The notes beneath the pieces were generated by a model. The model was not told where the DNA came from. It searched no databases and worked only from the letters and a program-made list of their open reading frames with translations. A program made the translations under genes and the position numbers. Positions 25,588 to 34,140 of a stretch of DNA of 64,000 bases are shown piece after piece (the first letter of the stretch is position 1; each line of letters starts with the position of its first letter). Source of the DNA: an uncultured Duncaniella sp. (lineage in GTDB: Bacteria > Bacteroidota > Bacteroidia > Bacteroidales > Muribaculaceae); contig CATWQI010000006.1 in assembly GCA_958352885.1 (NCBI GenBank), positions 218,431 to 282,430 on the forward strand, in the 5' to 3' direction.

Positions 25588-27363
25588 TTAATTGACTGTG
25601 ATTTTGGTTTTTGATGAGCCGTTTATTAGCTCGTATGTTTCGTAGCGTTCCATGAGTGAGGATGGGATTACGTCCCAGGCTTTGCCGGGATGCACATGTG
25701 CTGTGCGCCTTCTGCCCGGTACTATTTCAACTTCTGGAGTCCAGTGATCGGCACGGATATATATGACTCTGCCGGTGAAAATGCGGCTGAGTATCCCCTG
25801 GTTTTTGCGTCCGCTCACCAGACGTACGGCACGAGCTCCGCGTATGCGCTTGGTGAGATAATAGCCGTCGGGTCCGTCAAATTCGAGTGACGAAAGGTTG
25901 AATGTGGGATATATCATGCGTTTCACTATGAGGAACCATAGGATAAGTGCGCCAAGGAGTACGATGCCTATCCAGAAGAGGAGTGTGGCGAGAGGATTCC
26001 AGTCACGCTCGTAGGTGGTGCGGAAGGGTATTTCGTCAAGTTGTTCCGACGGGATACCGTTGATGATTTCAAGCTCGGTCGAGCCTTCGTGCTCGAGCTT
26101 GAAGTAGCGTTTGCCGGTTTTGGCATCTGTATCGAACATTATGCCTACTTCGGCTTTCCCGCCAGGGATTATTGTGAACTTGCCGTCATCACCGACAGGT
26201 GAGCCGTTGAAGTACACTGTGTAGTCATCGTCAGGCTCTCCGTCGGCACTCTCCACAGAGAGAGTACATGTGGTGGCGGATCCGGCAGCATTGTTAAATT
26301 CAGGTCTGAGGTCGAATGTGAGTATATCACGGGGTTTCTCGTCACTCCAGAGGAATGACGGATACCATGAAGCCCCGGGCTTTACGATTCCTTCGTCAAG
26401 GCTTCCGTTATTGATGGTAAGGGTTCGCTGCGGACGGTTTGCCATGACTACAGTGATGGTTGGGTTGACCACTACCATGTCCTTGTCGGCGGATGTGACT
26501 TCAAAAGTGAATATGTAGTTTCCACGCTCGTCTGTCAAGGTCTTGAGACGTTCGTTGAGTTCCTCCAGAGAGAGCCCTCCACGTATGCGGAAGCGGAAGT
26601 CTATGGTCTGGTCATTCACCTTGTCACCCACTATTTCCACATCGAAGTAGGGGTCGTTGCATGTATGCCTGAGCGGGTATGTGCCGGGTTCACTGAACTG
26701 CTTGCGGTATATTTTGTCAAGTTCCAGGGTGTTGGCATATATGTTGTCGTCGATATCCGACATCTGCGGTATGACGCCTCCCGAGCACTTTACTCCGAAA
26801 GCGTCGCTGCACCGGCGCAGGGCTTCGTCAAGCTTGGGGTGGGATGCTACACCGTCAAGTGTGACGTAGAAGAACCTTGTGTTCTTGTGGTCGTCGCACC
26901 ATCGGGTTATCTCGCGGCACACATCTTCAATGCTTTGCCCCGGCATGTTGTGAAGTCCGTCAGTGAGTAGGTAGACACGGTTGTCCATCATCGGGTCGCA
27001 TTCCTTCATGCCTGCTCTGAACACATCTATAATGTTTGTGTTGGTGCGTTGCAGGATGTATGAGTCAAAGTCTTTGTCGATGGTTTGCTTTGCCTTGGGG
27101 TAATCGTCACCGCTGAATCTTATTGGTGAGTAAACTCTCCCCTGGAACGGTATGACTGTGAACCGGCTTCCGTCCTGGGTGCGCTGTCGCTCTATTGTCT
27201 TGTCAAGAGCTGTGCGAGCGGGAGTCCACAGCCCTTTTTCCTGCATGGACTGTGTGCAGTCAAACAGGTAAATATAATTCCTCTGACGCTGTGCGGAGAG
27301 CTGGGCTATAAATCCGATTATGGTTAAAGCTATGACGACAAACCGTCTGCTGCTACATTTCAT
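25588..27363 (-). CDS. membrane-anchored von Willebrand factor A protein
   Basis: A signal peptide (MKCSSRRFVVIALTIIGFIA) precedes a vWA domain (about 28-215) with MIDAS residues Asp35-x-Thr37-x-Ser39 (DCTQSM), Thr109 and TDG at 134-136. A beta-rich region follows, then a transmembrane helix (about 459-482) and a 105-residue cytoplasmic tail. The vWA domain should lie in the periplasm and bind a protein ligand through a metal ion, while the tail could contact the tubulin-like protein. It is the first gene of the vWA/tubulin-like/protease operon. Confidence 0.85.
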   Translation of the reverse strand: MKCSSRRFVVIALTIIGFIAQLSAQRQRNYIYLFDCTQSMQEKGLWTPARTALDKTIERQRTQDGSRFTVIPFQGRVYSPIRFSGDDYPKAKQTIDKDFDSYILQRTNTNIIDVFRAGMKECDPMMDNRVYLLTDGLHNMPGQSIEDVCREITRWCDDHKNTRFFYVTLDGVASHPKLDEALRRCSDAFGVKCSGGVIPQMSDIDDNIYANTLELDKIYRKQFSEPGTYPLRHTCNDPYFDVEIVGDKVNDQTIDFRFRIRGGLSLEELNERLKTLTDERGNYIFTFEVTSADKDMVVVNPTITVVMANRPQRTLTINNGSLDEGIVKPGASWYPSFLWSDEKPRDILTFDLRPEFNNAAGSATTCTLSVESADGEPDDDYTVYFNGSPVGDDGKFTIIPGGKAEVGIMFDTDAKTGKRYFKLEHEGSTELEIINGIPSEQLDEIPFRTTYERDWNPLATLLFWIGIVLLGALILWFLIVKRMIYPTFNLSSLEFDGPDGYYLTKRIRGARAVRLVSGRKNQGILSRIFTGRVIYIRADHWTPEVEIVPGRRRTAHVHPGKAWDVIPSSLMERYETYELINGSSKTKITVN

Positions 27364-27429
27364 GGTGAATATAAAGTGAGAAATGTGAGTTGATTAGATT
27401 AATTGTCGCTACAAAGGAGCGTAATATTG

Positions 27430-27437
27430 CAAAGTTA
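27430..27437 (-). promoter_or_regulatory. -7 box candidate for the vWA/tubulin-like/protease operon
   Basis: TAACTTTG on the minus strand is 66 bp upstream of the vWA ATG. The -33 element is poor at the standard distance. The leader would be about 60 nt. Confidence 0.5.
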
Positions 27438-27602
27438 AGTAATTTTTTTACAAAACTTATATATTTCTAAATTTATTTTGGAACTTTGTTATAAATTATC
27501 ATCTTTTGTACGGAAATTCTGTGTATATTTGTGGAGTGATAGAGAAAACTATACCTTCTGTCAAGCCAATAAAACATTTAATCCTATAAAAACCAAGAAA
27601 TA

Positions 27603-28580
27603 ATGAGCAAACCTTATGTGGTAGGTATCGACATAGGCGGTACCAATACCGTTTTCGGAATTGTTGACGCACGTGGTGTGGTGATTGCAAGTTCATCCAT
27701 CAAGACCCTGAAACATAGCGATGTCAATGCCTATATCGACGAACTTTATACTGAAGTGATGCGCCTGCTTGAGGCAAATGATGCAGTGGACAAGGTGCAT
27801 GGTATCGGTATCGGCGCTCCTAATGCCAACTACTATACCGGCATGATTGAGAAGCTGGTCAATATACCCTGGCCGACTCCGCTACCCCTTGCACAGATGG
27901 TGAGCGAGAAGTTCGGTATCCCCGTTGCTATAACCAATGATGCAAACGCCGCAGCTATCGGAGAGATGACTTACGGCGCCGCCCGCGGTCTGAAGGATTT
28001 CATCATGATTACCCTCGGAACCGGTGTGGGCAGCGGCATTGTAATCAATGGTCAGCTGGTTTACGGACATGACGGTTTCGCCGGTGAGCTCGGACACATG
28101 ATAATGAAGCGTAACAATGGCCGTCTCTGCGGTTGCGGACGTACCGGTTGCCTTGAGGCGTACTGTTCGGCGTCAGGTGTGGCGCGCACTGCACGTGAGT
28201 TCCTTGAAATACGTGCTGACGAATCCCTGCTGCGCAACATCCCGGTAGAGGCTATCACTTCAAAGGATGTATATGATGCTGCCATGGCAGGTGACAAGCT
28301 TGCAAACGAAATATTCGAGTATACCGGCAATATTCTCGGTGAGGCTTTCGCCGACTTTACTGTATTCTCATCGCCTGAAGCTATCATCCTGTTCGGCGGT
28401 CTTGCCAAGTCCGGCGAGTTGCTTATGCGTCCTCTCCGTGAGTCAATGGATAAGCACATGATGAATATGTTCAAGGGGAAGGTGCGCATTCTCCTATCGG
28501 AACTTAAGGAAGCCGACGCTGCTGTGCTCGGCGCAAGTGCTCTCGGCTGGGAGGCAAAGGCTACTGACCCTAATATGTAA
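27603..28580 (+). CDS. ROK-family sugar kinase (glucokinase type)
   Basis: The 325-aa protein has the ATP-binding start GIDIGGTNTVFGIVD, the catalytic Asp in TNDANAAAIGE, LGTGVGSGIV, GELGHM and the zinc-binding ROK signature CGCGRTGC (176-183). It lacks an N-terminal HTH, so it is a kinase, not a repressor. It likely phosphorylates glucose or a related hexose. It is a single-gene unit closed by the strong terminator at 28603-28643. Confidence 0.93.
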   Translation: MSKPYVVGIDIGGTNTVFGIVDARGVVIASSSIKTLKHSDVNAYIDELYTEVMRLLEANDAVDKVHGIGIGAPNANYYTGMIEKLVNIPWPTPLPLAQMVSEKFGIPVAITNDANAAAIGEMTYGAARGLKDFIMITLGTGVGSGIVINGQLVYGHDGFAGELGHMIMKRNNGRLCGCGRTGCLEAYCSASGVARTAREFLEIRADESLLRNIPVEAITSKDVYDAAMAGDKLANEIFEYTGNILGEAFADFTVFSSPEAIILFGGLAKSGELLMRPLRESMDKHMMNMFKGKVRILLSELKEADAAVLGASALGWEAKATDPNM

Positions 28581-28602
28581 ATTAACAGGGGAAGATATAA
28601 TG

Positions 28603-28643
28603 ACCGAAGGGAACAGACTGAAAACAAGTCTGTTCCCTTCGGT
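28603..28643 (+). terminator. intrinsic terminator after the ROK kinase gene
   Basis: A perfect 17-bp stem starting ACCGAAGGGAACAGACT has a 7-nt loop. It is followed by TGCTATTTT. Confidence 0.9.
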
Positions 28644-28661
28644 TGCTATTTTGGGTTATTG

Positions 28662-29390
28662 TCAGTCTATCTCAACTGTTTTGCCTGGTGTGTCCAGGCA
28701 GTAACATTTGGTGTGGGATGTAGGTGGAACGTAGGCGGAAAAATCGCAGGCTTTCTGCGGTTCACCCCAGAAGTGCATGGGGAAGAAGTTGTCTACCTTG
28801 ACTTTGCTTAGGAATATATTGGCGCCTTTTGCGAAGTCAGCTCCCATGCGTGCGTCCACGGGAAACATTGCAATCTTAATTTCAGGGATTGCGTCGGCTA
28901 TCCTGTCGACAATGGTGTTGAATCTCGCTTCCGCTTTCTGGATTTCACGTTCGGTTGATTCCTCGCTCCAGTGCCAGTCGTTGAGGTCACCGGCATGGAA
29001 CAATACGCTGCCGTCCTCAAGGGTTATGGCGTAGCTCACACCTGCGTCTGTGGAGCCGAACGCACGTACCTCCTTGGTGCCGGGGATGTCGATGATGTTG
29101 TCACCGGCGCTCATCCAGGCTACTGAGATGCCGTCCTTGGGTACAAGCTTCGAGAATATGTCGTTTGACAATATGTATGTGCGCTTTCTGTTCTGTGCGA
29201 GTTCAAATATAGAGGTGTTGAAATGGTCGGGGTGGTGATGCGATACGAAGAACAGTACCGGTTTCTCGGGAGATATTTTCAGCACATGTTCCAGTTTCTT
29301 GTCTGGGTCCTTGTAATAGTCGAACACCATGATTGCTCCGGGGGTGGTAACGGCAAAACCGCTGTGGTCTAAGTATGTTACGTTAATCAT
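28662..29390 (-). CDS. metallo-beta-lactamase-fold metal-dependent hydrolase
   Basis: The 242-aa protein carries the MBL motif SHHHPDHFN (50-58), further ligands in LFHAGDLNDW and a late His in FPMHFWGEP. It belongs to the small UPF0173/UlaG-like branch of the fold. The substrate is unknown; relatives include lactonases and nucleases. It is a single gene on the minus strand, between the ROK terminator and the GH95 region. Confidence 0.88.
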   Translation of the reverse strand: MINVTYLDHSGFAVTTPGAIMVFDYYKDPDKKLEHVLKISPEKPVLFFVSHHHPDHFNTSIFELAQNRKRTYILSNDIFSKLVPKDGISVAWMSAGDNIIDIPGTKEVRAFGSTDAGVSYAITLEDGSVLFHAGDLNDWHWSEESTEREIQKAEARFNTIVDRIADAIPEIKIAMFPVDARMGADFAKGANIFLSKVKVDNFFPMHFWGEPQKACDFSAYVPPTSHTKCYCLDTPGKTVEID

Positions 29391-29425
29391 GACTCTTAGT
29401 GTTTAAAAATTCTACATAGAGTAAA

Positions 29426-29462
29426 CGCCCCCGGAGGCGATGGTGTTCACTTCCCGGGGGCG
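29426..29462 (-). terminator. hairpin downstream of the GH95 gene
   Basis: CGCCCCCGG (29426-29434) pairs with CCGGGGGCG (29454-29462). On the minus strand it is followed by TTTACTC. It lies 40 bp after the GH95 stop. Confidence 0.7.
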
Positions 29463-29501
29463 ATGGCGTTTGAAAAATTCAGGTTGGAGAGGTGTGTGGC
29501 G

Positions 29502-32500
29502 TTACTTTATGAGTACTTTCTCGGCTTTGGAGCCCTGGCGGCGTATGTAGATTCCCGGTGCCGGATTATTGATGCGGTGTCCCCGGAGGTCGAAGTACTC
29601 TACGGGTTTGCCGGAGTCGTCCTCTTCGGGATTCGGGGATTCGATATCGTCGATTCCGGATGTCGGTGATGATGTGAAGTTAAGCACGGTGGCACCGGTT
29701 GTGCCTGCAGGAAGTTCTACCACATATGTTGTGCCGTTGCTGCTATCCTTGTAGTAGCCGGCAGTGCGTGAGCGTTCGGATGCTTTCAGTCCGTTGACGC
29801 GTAACATCTCTATGTCGGGTATGTTGTAATCATGGATTCGAACCTTGACCCCTTCACGCATTGTATTGTTTATGCAGTCAGTCACTTTGGCTTCAACAAG
29901 CAAACCGTCCTTCCATGTAATCTCGACTTCAAAGTTGCCTACTGCTTTCAATCCCTTTACTGAGCCTGTTGCCCAAGCAGACGGGAGTACGGGAAGAATG
30001 TCGATTATTCCAGAGTAGGATTGCATAAGGCATTCGGCGATACCTGCTGTTATGCCTGAGTTACCGTCAATCTGATGTACGCCGGCTGTGGCGGCGTTAA
30101 GATTGTCAAACAGATATTGGTATCCTAATTCAAGCTGATGGTAAGCCCCCCAGCTTTCACCGTAGTCGCCTTGATCGAGTGCGCGGGCACGGCATGCCAT
30201 TTTCCATGCTTTCTGCCAGTTGCATGCCTCTCCTCCGTCACCGTCGCCTCGAAGGTCAAGGGCTTTGACTGCGGCGTTGAAGTAGGTCGGGTCCTCATCG
30301 TAAGGCGAAACCTGTGCCATGGGGTAGAGACACATGAGATGGGAAAGGTGCCGGTGTCCGTCCTCGGCTGGAGTGGTGCCGTGCCATTCGCACAATGCTC
30401 CGTTGACCACATGGAGACCCGGGTCGATATCCTTGAACTTGTTTTCCAATTCCGGGAGATAGTTTTGTCCGTCAGAAAAGTCAGCGCCAAGGATGCGGAT
30501 ACCCTCGATGGTGTTGCGGAACAGTTCCCAGACCATCTGGCGCGCATGTACGGCGCTATTGCCTCCTGACTGATTTTCAGGAGACCACACGTTGGGGCAA
30601 ATCCATTTCTGGATGCTGCTGTCCCAGGTCATCTTTGCCATCCAGAATTTGCATGCGTTCATCATCACCGGCGTTATGCGTCTGAGATAGTCCCGGTCAA
30701 GCGAGTATTGGTAATGCTGCCACAGATGATAGCAGAACCATGCGTTGGCTTCTGAATACTCTGATATATAGAGTGCGGCCTCCCCGAATATGCTGTTGGC
30801 ATTGTCCAAGGTCCATGCTTCAGCGTCGCAACCTGGAGCACGATACTGTGCGTAGTTTTTCCACTCCGCTTTCTTCGACATATTTATGATATAGTCAAGG
30901 AAGGGCTCGTGGCAGGAGGCGAGGTTGGTGTTTTCGGCTAACCAGTAGTTCATTTCCACATTGAGGTCGGCATGTATGTCTCCAAGCCAGCGCTGTGCCG
31001 ACATCCAGATTCCCCGTAGATTGCTGGGCAGTTGGTCGCCGCTGCGTGAGGAACCTACTGTCTTGTAACGTCCCAGCTGGAAGAGCAGCTGGTCGAGCAT
31101 GCGTTGCTGTTCGATGGTTGCGGTCCCTGTTTTGCAGGCAGCGAGCAGTTCTCGGGTGCTGAGGGAATTGTCATCGGCAATGTCAAACGTGCAGGCTTCC
31201 ATCAATGACTGATGGTCGGATATGTGCGTGTCGTATAGTTGCTGCCATGTCTTCCGCGCTGCTTTCTCGACGATTGAAAGAGCTTCTGATTCGCAATCGC
31301 GCGAGGAGTCTACGTAGCTATCCTTGGTGATGTCATAGTCGGACACACTGCTGACTATCACGAGTACGTCATTGGCTCCGGCTACTTTAATTCCGCCATT
31401 GGCTGAGGTGAGGGTTGCTGATTCATCGGCGATTACTTTGCATGCGAATGTGGTTGACACGGTTGAGAGTGCGGATGATGCCGTGAAGTATCCGCTACAC
31501 CCTTCAATATTGGATGATTTGGCGTTTAGTTCGGTGAAATTGAGGTCGATGCCAAAAGTCGCATCTGCCGATGTGATATGCATTACAAACACGTCATCGG
31601 GATGGCTTACGAAATATTCTTTAAAAATCTTGGAATTGTCACCGCTGTAACTCGAGATGTCAAGCATTGAGGTCCCGACCCCCTTTATTAAATCCTGCTG
31701 TGTAATCAGTTCATAATCTTTGAAATTGTTCAGCGACAGATTATGTCTCAGGTAGCCGGCTCTCTTATATTCAAATCTGGACGAGGAGGCGCTGAAATCC
31801 GTTGGACGGGACCCTTCGAAATGGGTCTTTTCATTGAGCATTATGTCCTCGAATGCTGAGCCTCTGACTGTCACGCCCAAATGTCCGTTGCCGTAATGGA
31901 AGTCATAGGAGTTCTGGTCGGTGCATGAGACACTGTACCCCATATCTGTACTGTTTGCCTGATACCACAGAGAGTTTATCTCGTCAGGGATGAACCGGTC
32001 ACCACGCTCGTATGTGATGAATGTTTCGCTTAAGGTGGGTGAATAGGCAGTACGGTCGAGAGGTGTGGTGTTGGTGTAGGTCAGGATTTTTGTGTCAAAA
32101 TTGACTGAAAAACGGTATGTGCCTTTATGCTGCACTCCGTAGCCATTGTCGGTGGTTGACAGTCTGACAGTGCGTGTTGCTCCGTCAGAACCATCAAGAT
32201 GGCTTGTTGGATAATACTTTTCCACCCCGTCGTATGTTAAGGTCAGAGGAGTGTTCTTAGCTAATGTCAATGAGCCGGAGTAACTACCGTCATCATACAC
32301 GAATTTCACTGAGTTTACTGTGAGCGGGGGCACTACTTTGCTTTTTACGATACGGGCTTTTACCGGTATGCCGTTCTCAAGAGTTACGGATAACGAGTAT
32401 GTGCCTCTAATGCTGAGGGTGGTGCCTGCTCCACCTTTTACAATCTCTATTTCCCGGCTTTGGGCTTCATCGGATGTGGTGAAGTCCGGGAAAGTGCCGA

Positions 32501-33047
32501 AGCCGTAGCTTTCCTTCCCAAGCATTATGTTTCCTATGGCTACAGGTGTGTCCTCGATCTCGATAGCCGATGGGTAGGTATAAGTGCCGCTTTCATTGGA
32601 TAGGTTCTCGGCTAATGTCGTGGCTGTTCCTCCGACATTTACAGATAGCGATATCGGGTCGGGGACTTCAAGTAAAATAGTGGATTTGTCATCGGATATG
32701 ACGGCCCGTAGGGTACGCTTGGTCAGTTCGTTTCCGAACGATATGTTTTGATAGTAATTTGGGGAAAACTCGTAAATCGTTCCGGTTTTAAAGCTTTCCG
32801 TCCACTCCTTTACACGATATGTGGTTCCGTTATATTTAAGAATAATAAAGTATTGAGTATCAATTGTGCCTGTATAGGTATTGTTCCCTATGGGAAGTAG
32901 CTTGCCTATTTCGGTCTCCGTGCCCCAGTTGTGATTTAGGACGATGATGGCATCTTCCTGTCCGTCAGAATCCTGCGCTTTACATATGGCGGGTTGAAGA
33001 ATCAGAATTGACAGGAGTACCGATAAGAATGATTTGATGTTGTGCAT
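29502..33047 (-). CDS. GH95-family glycoside hydrolase (alpha-L-fucosidase/galactosidase type) with T9SS tail
   Basis: This 1181-aa secreted enzyme has a signal peptide (MHNIKSFLSVLLSILILQPA). About 350 beta-rich residues precede the GH95 core. Core landmarks are HADLNVEMNYW (Asn696, Asn700), WSPENQSGG (Glu824) and HQIDGNSG (Asp994), matching the catalytic Asn/Glu/Asp set of GH95. The end (VEYFDLRGHRI, PGIYIRRQGSKAEKVLIK) is a T9SS type A sorting domain. GH95 enzymes remove alpha-1,2-fucose or alpha-L-galactose, for example from mucin or plant glycans. The long N-terminal extension is unusual and may hold binding modules. No SusC/SusD pair is adjacent. Confidence 0.9.
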   Translation of the reverse strand: MHNIKSFLSVLLSILILQPAICKAQDSDGQEDAIIVLNHNWGTETEIGKLLPIGNNTYTGTIDTQYFIILKYNGTTYRVKEWTESFKTGTIYEFSPNYYQNISFGNELTKRTLRAVISDDKSTILLEVPDPISLSVNVGGTATTLAENLSNESGTYTYPSAIEIEDTPVAIGNIMLGKESYGFGTFPDFTTSDEAQSREIEIVKGGAGTTLSIRGTYSLSVTLENGIPVKARIVKSKVVPPLTVNSVKFVYDDGSYSGSLTLAKNTPLTLTYDGVEKYYPTSHLDGSDGATRTVRLSTTDNGYGVQHKGTYRFSVNFDTKILTYTNTTPLDRTAYSPTLSETFITYERGDRFIPDEINSLWYQANSTDMGYSVSCTDQNSYDFHYGNGHLGVTVRGSAFEDIMLNEKTHFEGSRPTDFSASSSRFEYKRAGYLRHNLSLNNFKDYELITQQDLIKGVGTSMLDISSYSGDNSKIFKEYFVSHPDDVFVMHITSADATFGIDLNFTELNAKSSNIEGCSGYFTASSALSTVSTTFACKVIADESATLTSANGGIKVAGANDVLVIVSSVSDYDITKDSYVDSSRDCESEALSIVEKAARKTWQQLYDTHISDHQSLMEACTFDIADDNSLSTRELLAACKTGTATIEQQRMLDQLLFQLGRYKTVGSSRSGDQLPSNLRGIWMSAQRWLGDIHADLNVEMNYWLAENTNLASCHEPFLDYIINMSKKAEWKNYAQYRAPGCDAEAWTLDNANSIFGEAALYISEYSEANAWFCYHLWQHYQYSLDRDYLRRITPVMMNACKFWMAKMTWDSSIQKWICPNVWSPENQSGGNSAVHARQMVWELFRNTIEGIRILGADFSDGQNYLPELENKFKDIDPGLHVVNGALCEWHGTTPAEDGHRHLSHLMCLYPMAQVSPYDEDPTYFNAAVKALDLRGDGDGGEACNWQKAWKMACRARALDQGDYGESWGAYHQLELGYQYLFDNLNAATAGVHQIDGNSGITAGIAECLMQSYSGIIDILPVLPSAWATGSVKGLKAVGNFEVEITWKDGLLVEAKVTDCINNTMREGVKVRIHDYNIPDIEMLRVNGLKASERSRTAGYYKDSSNGTTYVVELPAGTTGATVLNFTSSPTSGIDDIESPNPEEDDSGKPVEYFDLRGHRINNPAPGIYIRRQGSKAEKVLIK

Positions 33048-33168
33048 CTTAGGTAGATTGTAGTGATGAATTGTTAGGTATCGGTTCGGTTAATCAGGTA
33101 TGCAGAGATGTGCGGATTGAACATCCGTACATAATGGTCGGGATGAGAAGGATGTGTCGGAAACGTGA

Positions 33169-34083
33169 TTATCGGCGGTAGAATTTGAGTATGCCGTCCT
33201 CAAACACGAGGTATATGCCGGTTTCGTATAGCCATACTTCCCGGAGGTACGAGTTGTTTGCCGCTCGGTCGATTTCCTTTGGCGCTCCGAGTGCGAGGCG
33301 GCACTCTTCGCGGGTCATGCCCAAGACTATCTGCCCTTTGGTAATGCGTTCCCAGTTTTCAGGGCTGATGTGGGAGTACTTCTTGTAAGGGTTGGTAAAA
33401 GAGAAGAGCGTCGGGAATGTACGGGGTGTCCCTTTGACAACTCCGGGAATCATAAACACTCTTGCCGAAACACCGTTGTTGTCGGTGAATGATAGTTTCA
33501 GGGGGTATACGCTATTGCCAGCGGAAACATCTGTGATAGTGACAGGTACGAACTGGCGTCCGGTCACTGAATTGTCGTCGTCATCACGCCACGAGCGGGT
33601 GAGAATATACAGTTCCTTCCCTTTGAGCAGTGTGCGGGCGTCATCTACCATGCTTTCTTGTATGGTGAAAGGGACAGAGAACGCGGACTTACCGGAAATC
33701 TCTTTAAGTGGCTGGTTGACACGATAGACGAGTGTGGTGCCATCAGGACTCCTGAAGGTGAGGTCGGTTACATTGCCTCCTGTTATGGACACTGCTTCCG
33801 ATGCGCCGGCGTAGGTTATGGTTTTTCCGGCGAGTGTCGTGGCTGGAGCTGTCGAGCCGAATATAAGCTTGATTTTATCGTCGGTAACAATGAATTTCTT
33901 CCCGCTCTCCCACGCCGGGACTGGGGCATCGGTCACGTCCCGAAGATAGGTGTCCTCGGGGGTGGTGACCACCCGCTCCTTTTTTACGTCAGAACCGGTG
34001 ATTTTAGGGGTGGATTCTACCCCGGTGAAGCAGCCGGTGAGCATGAGGGTCAAGAGAGCGGGGAGTGCGGGAAAATTTTTCAT
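33169..34083 (-). CDS. lipoprotein with BamE/SmpA-like C-terminal domain
   Basis: A short signal (MKNFPALPALLTLMLTGC) ends in the lipobox LTGC, so Cys18 would be lipidated. The middle region is beta-rich and of unknown family. The last 70 residues (IVLGMTREECRLALGAP, LREVWLYETGIYLVFEDG) match the SmpA/BamE-like 'GMT..ev...lG.P' pattern, a small domain that binds envelope proteins. The role is unknown. It lies 121 bp upstream of the GH95 gene on the same strand, with its own -7 box. Confidence 0.75.
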   Translation of the reverse strand: MKNFPALPALLTLMLTGCFTGVESTPKITGSDVKKERVVTTPEDTYLRDVTDAPVPAWESGKKFIVTDDKIKLIFGSTAPATTLAGKTITYAGASEAVSITGGNVTDLTFRSPDGTTLVYRVNQPLKEISGKSAFSVPFTIQESMVDDARTLLKGKELYILTRSWRDDDDNSVTGRQFVPVTITDVSAGNSVYPLKLSFTDNNGVSARVFMIPGVVKGTPRTFPTLFSFTNPYKKYSHISPENWERITKGQIVLGMTREECRLALGAPKEIDRAANNSYLREVWLYETGIYLVFEDGILKFYRR

Positions 34084-34110
34084 TGCTTAAGTGTATGGGT
34101 ATATCGGGCT

Positions 34111-34118
34111 CAAAATTA
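34111..34118 (-). promoter_or_regulatory. -7 box of the BamE-like lipoprotein gene
   Basis: TAATTTTG read on the minus strand, 27 bp upstream of the ATG. The -33 element is not clear. Confidence 0.5.
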
Positions 34119-34140
34119 GTAATAAATTTTAAACAGCCTC

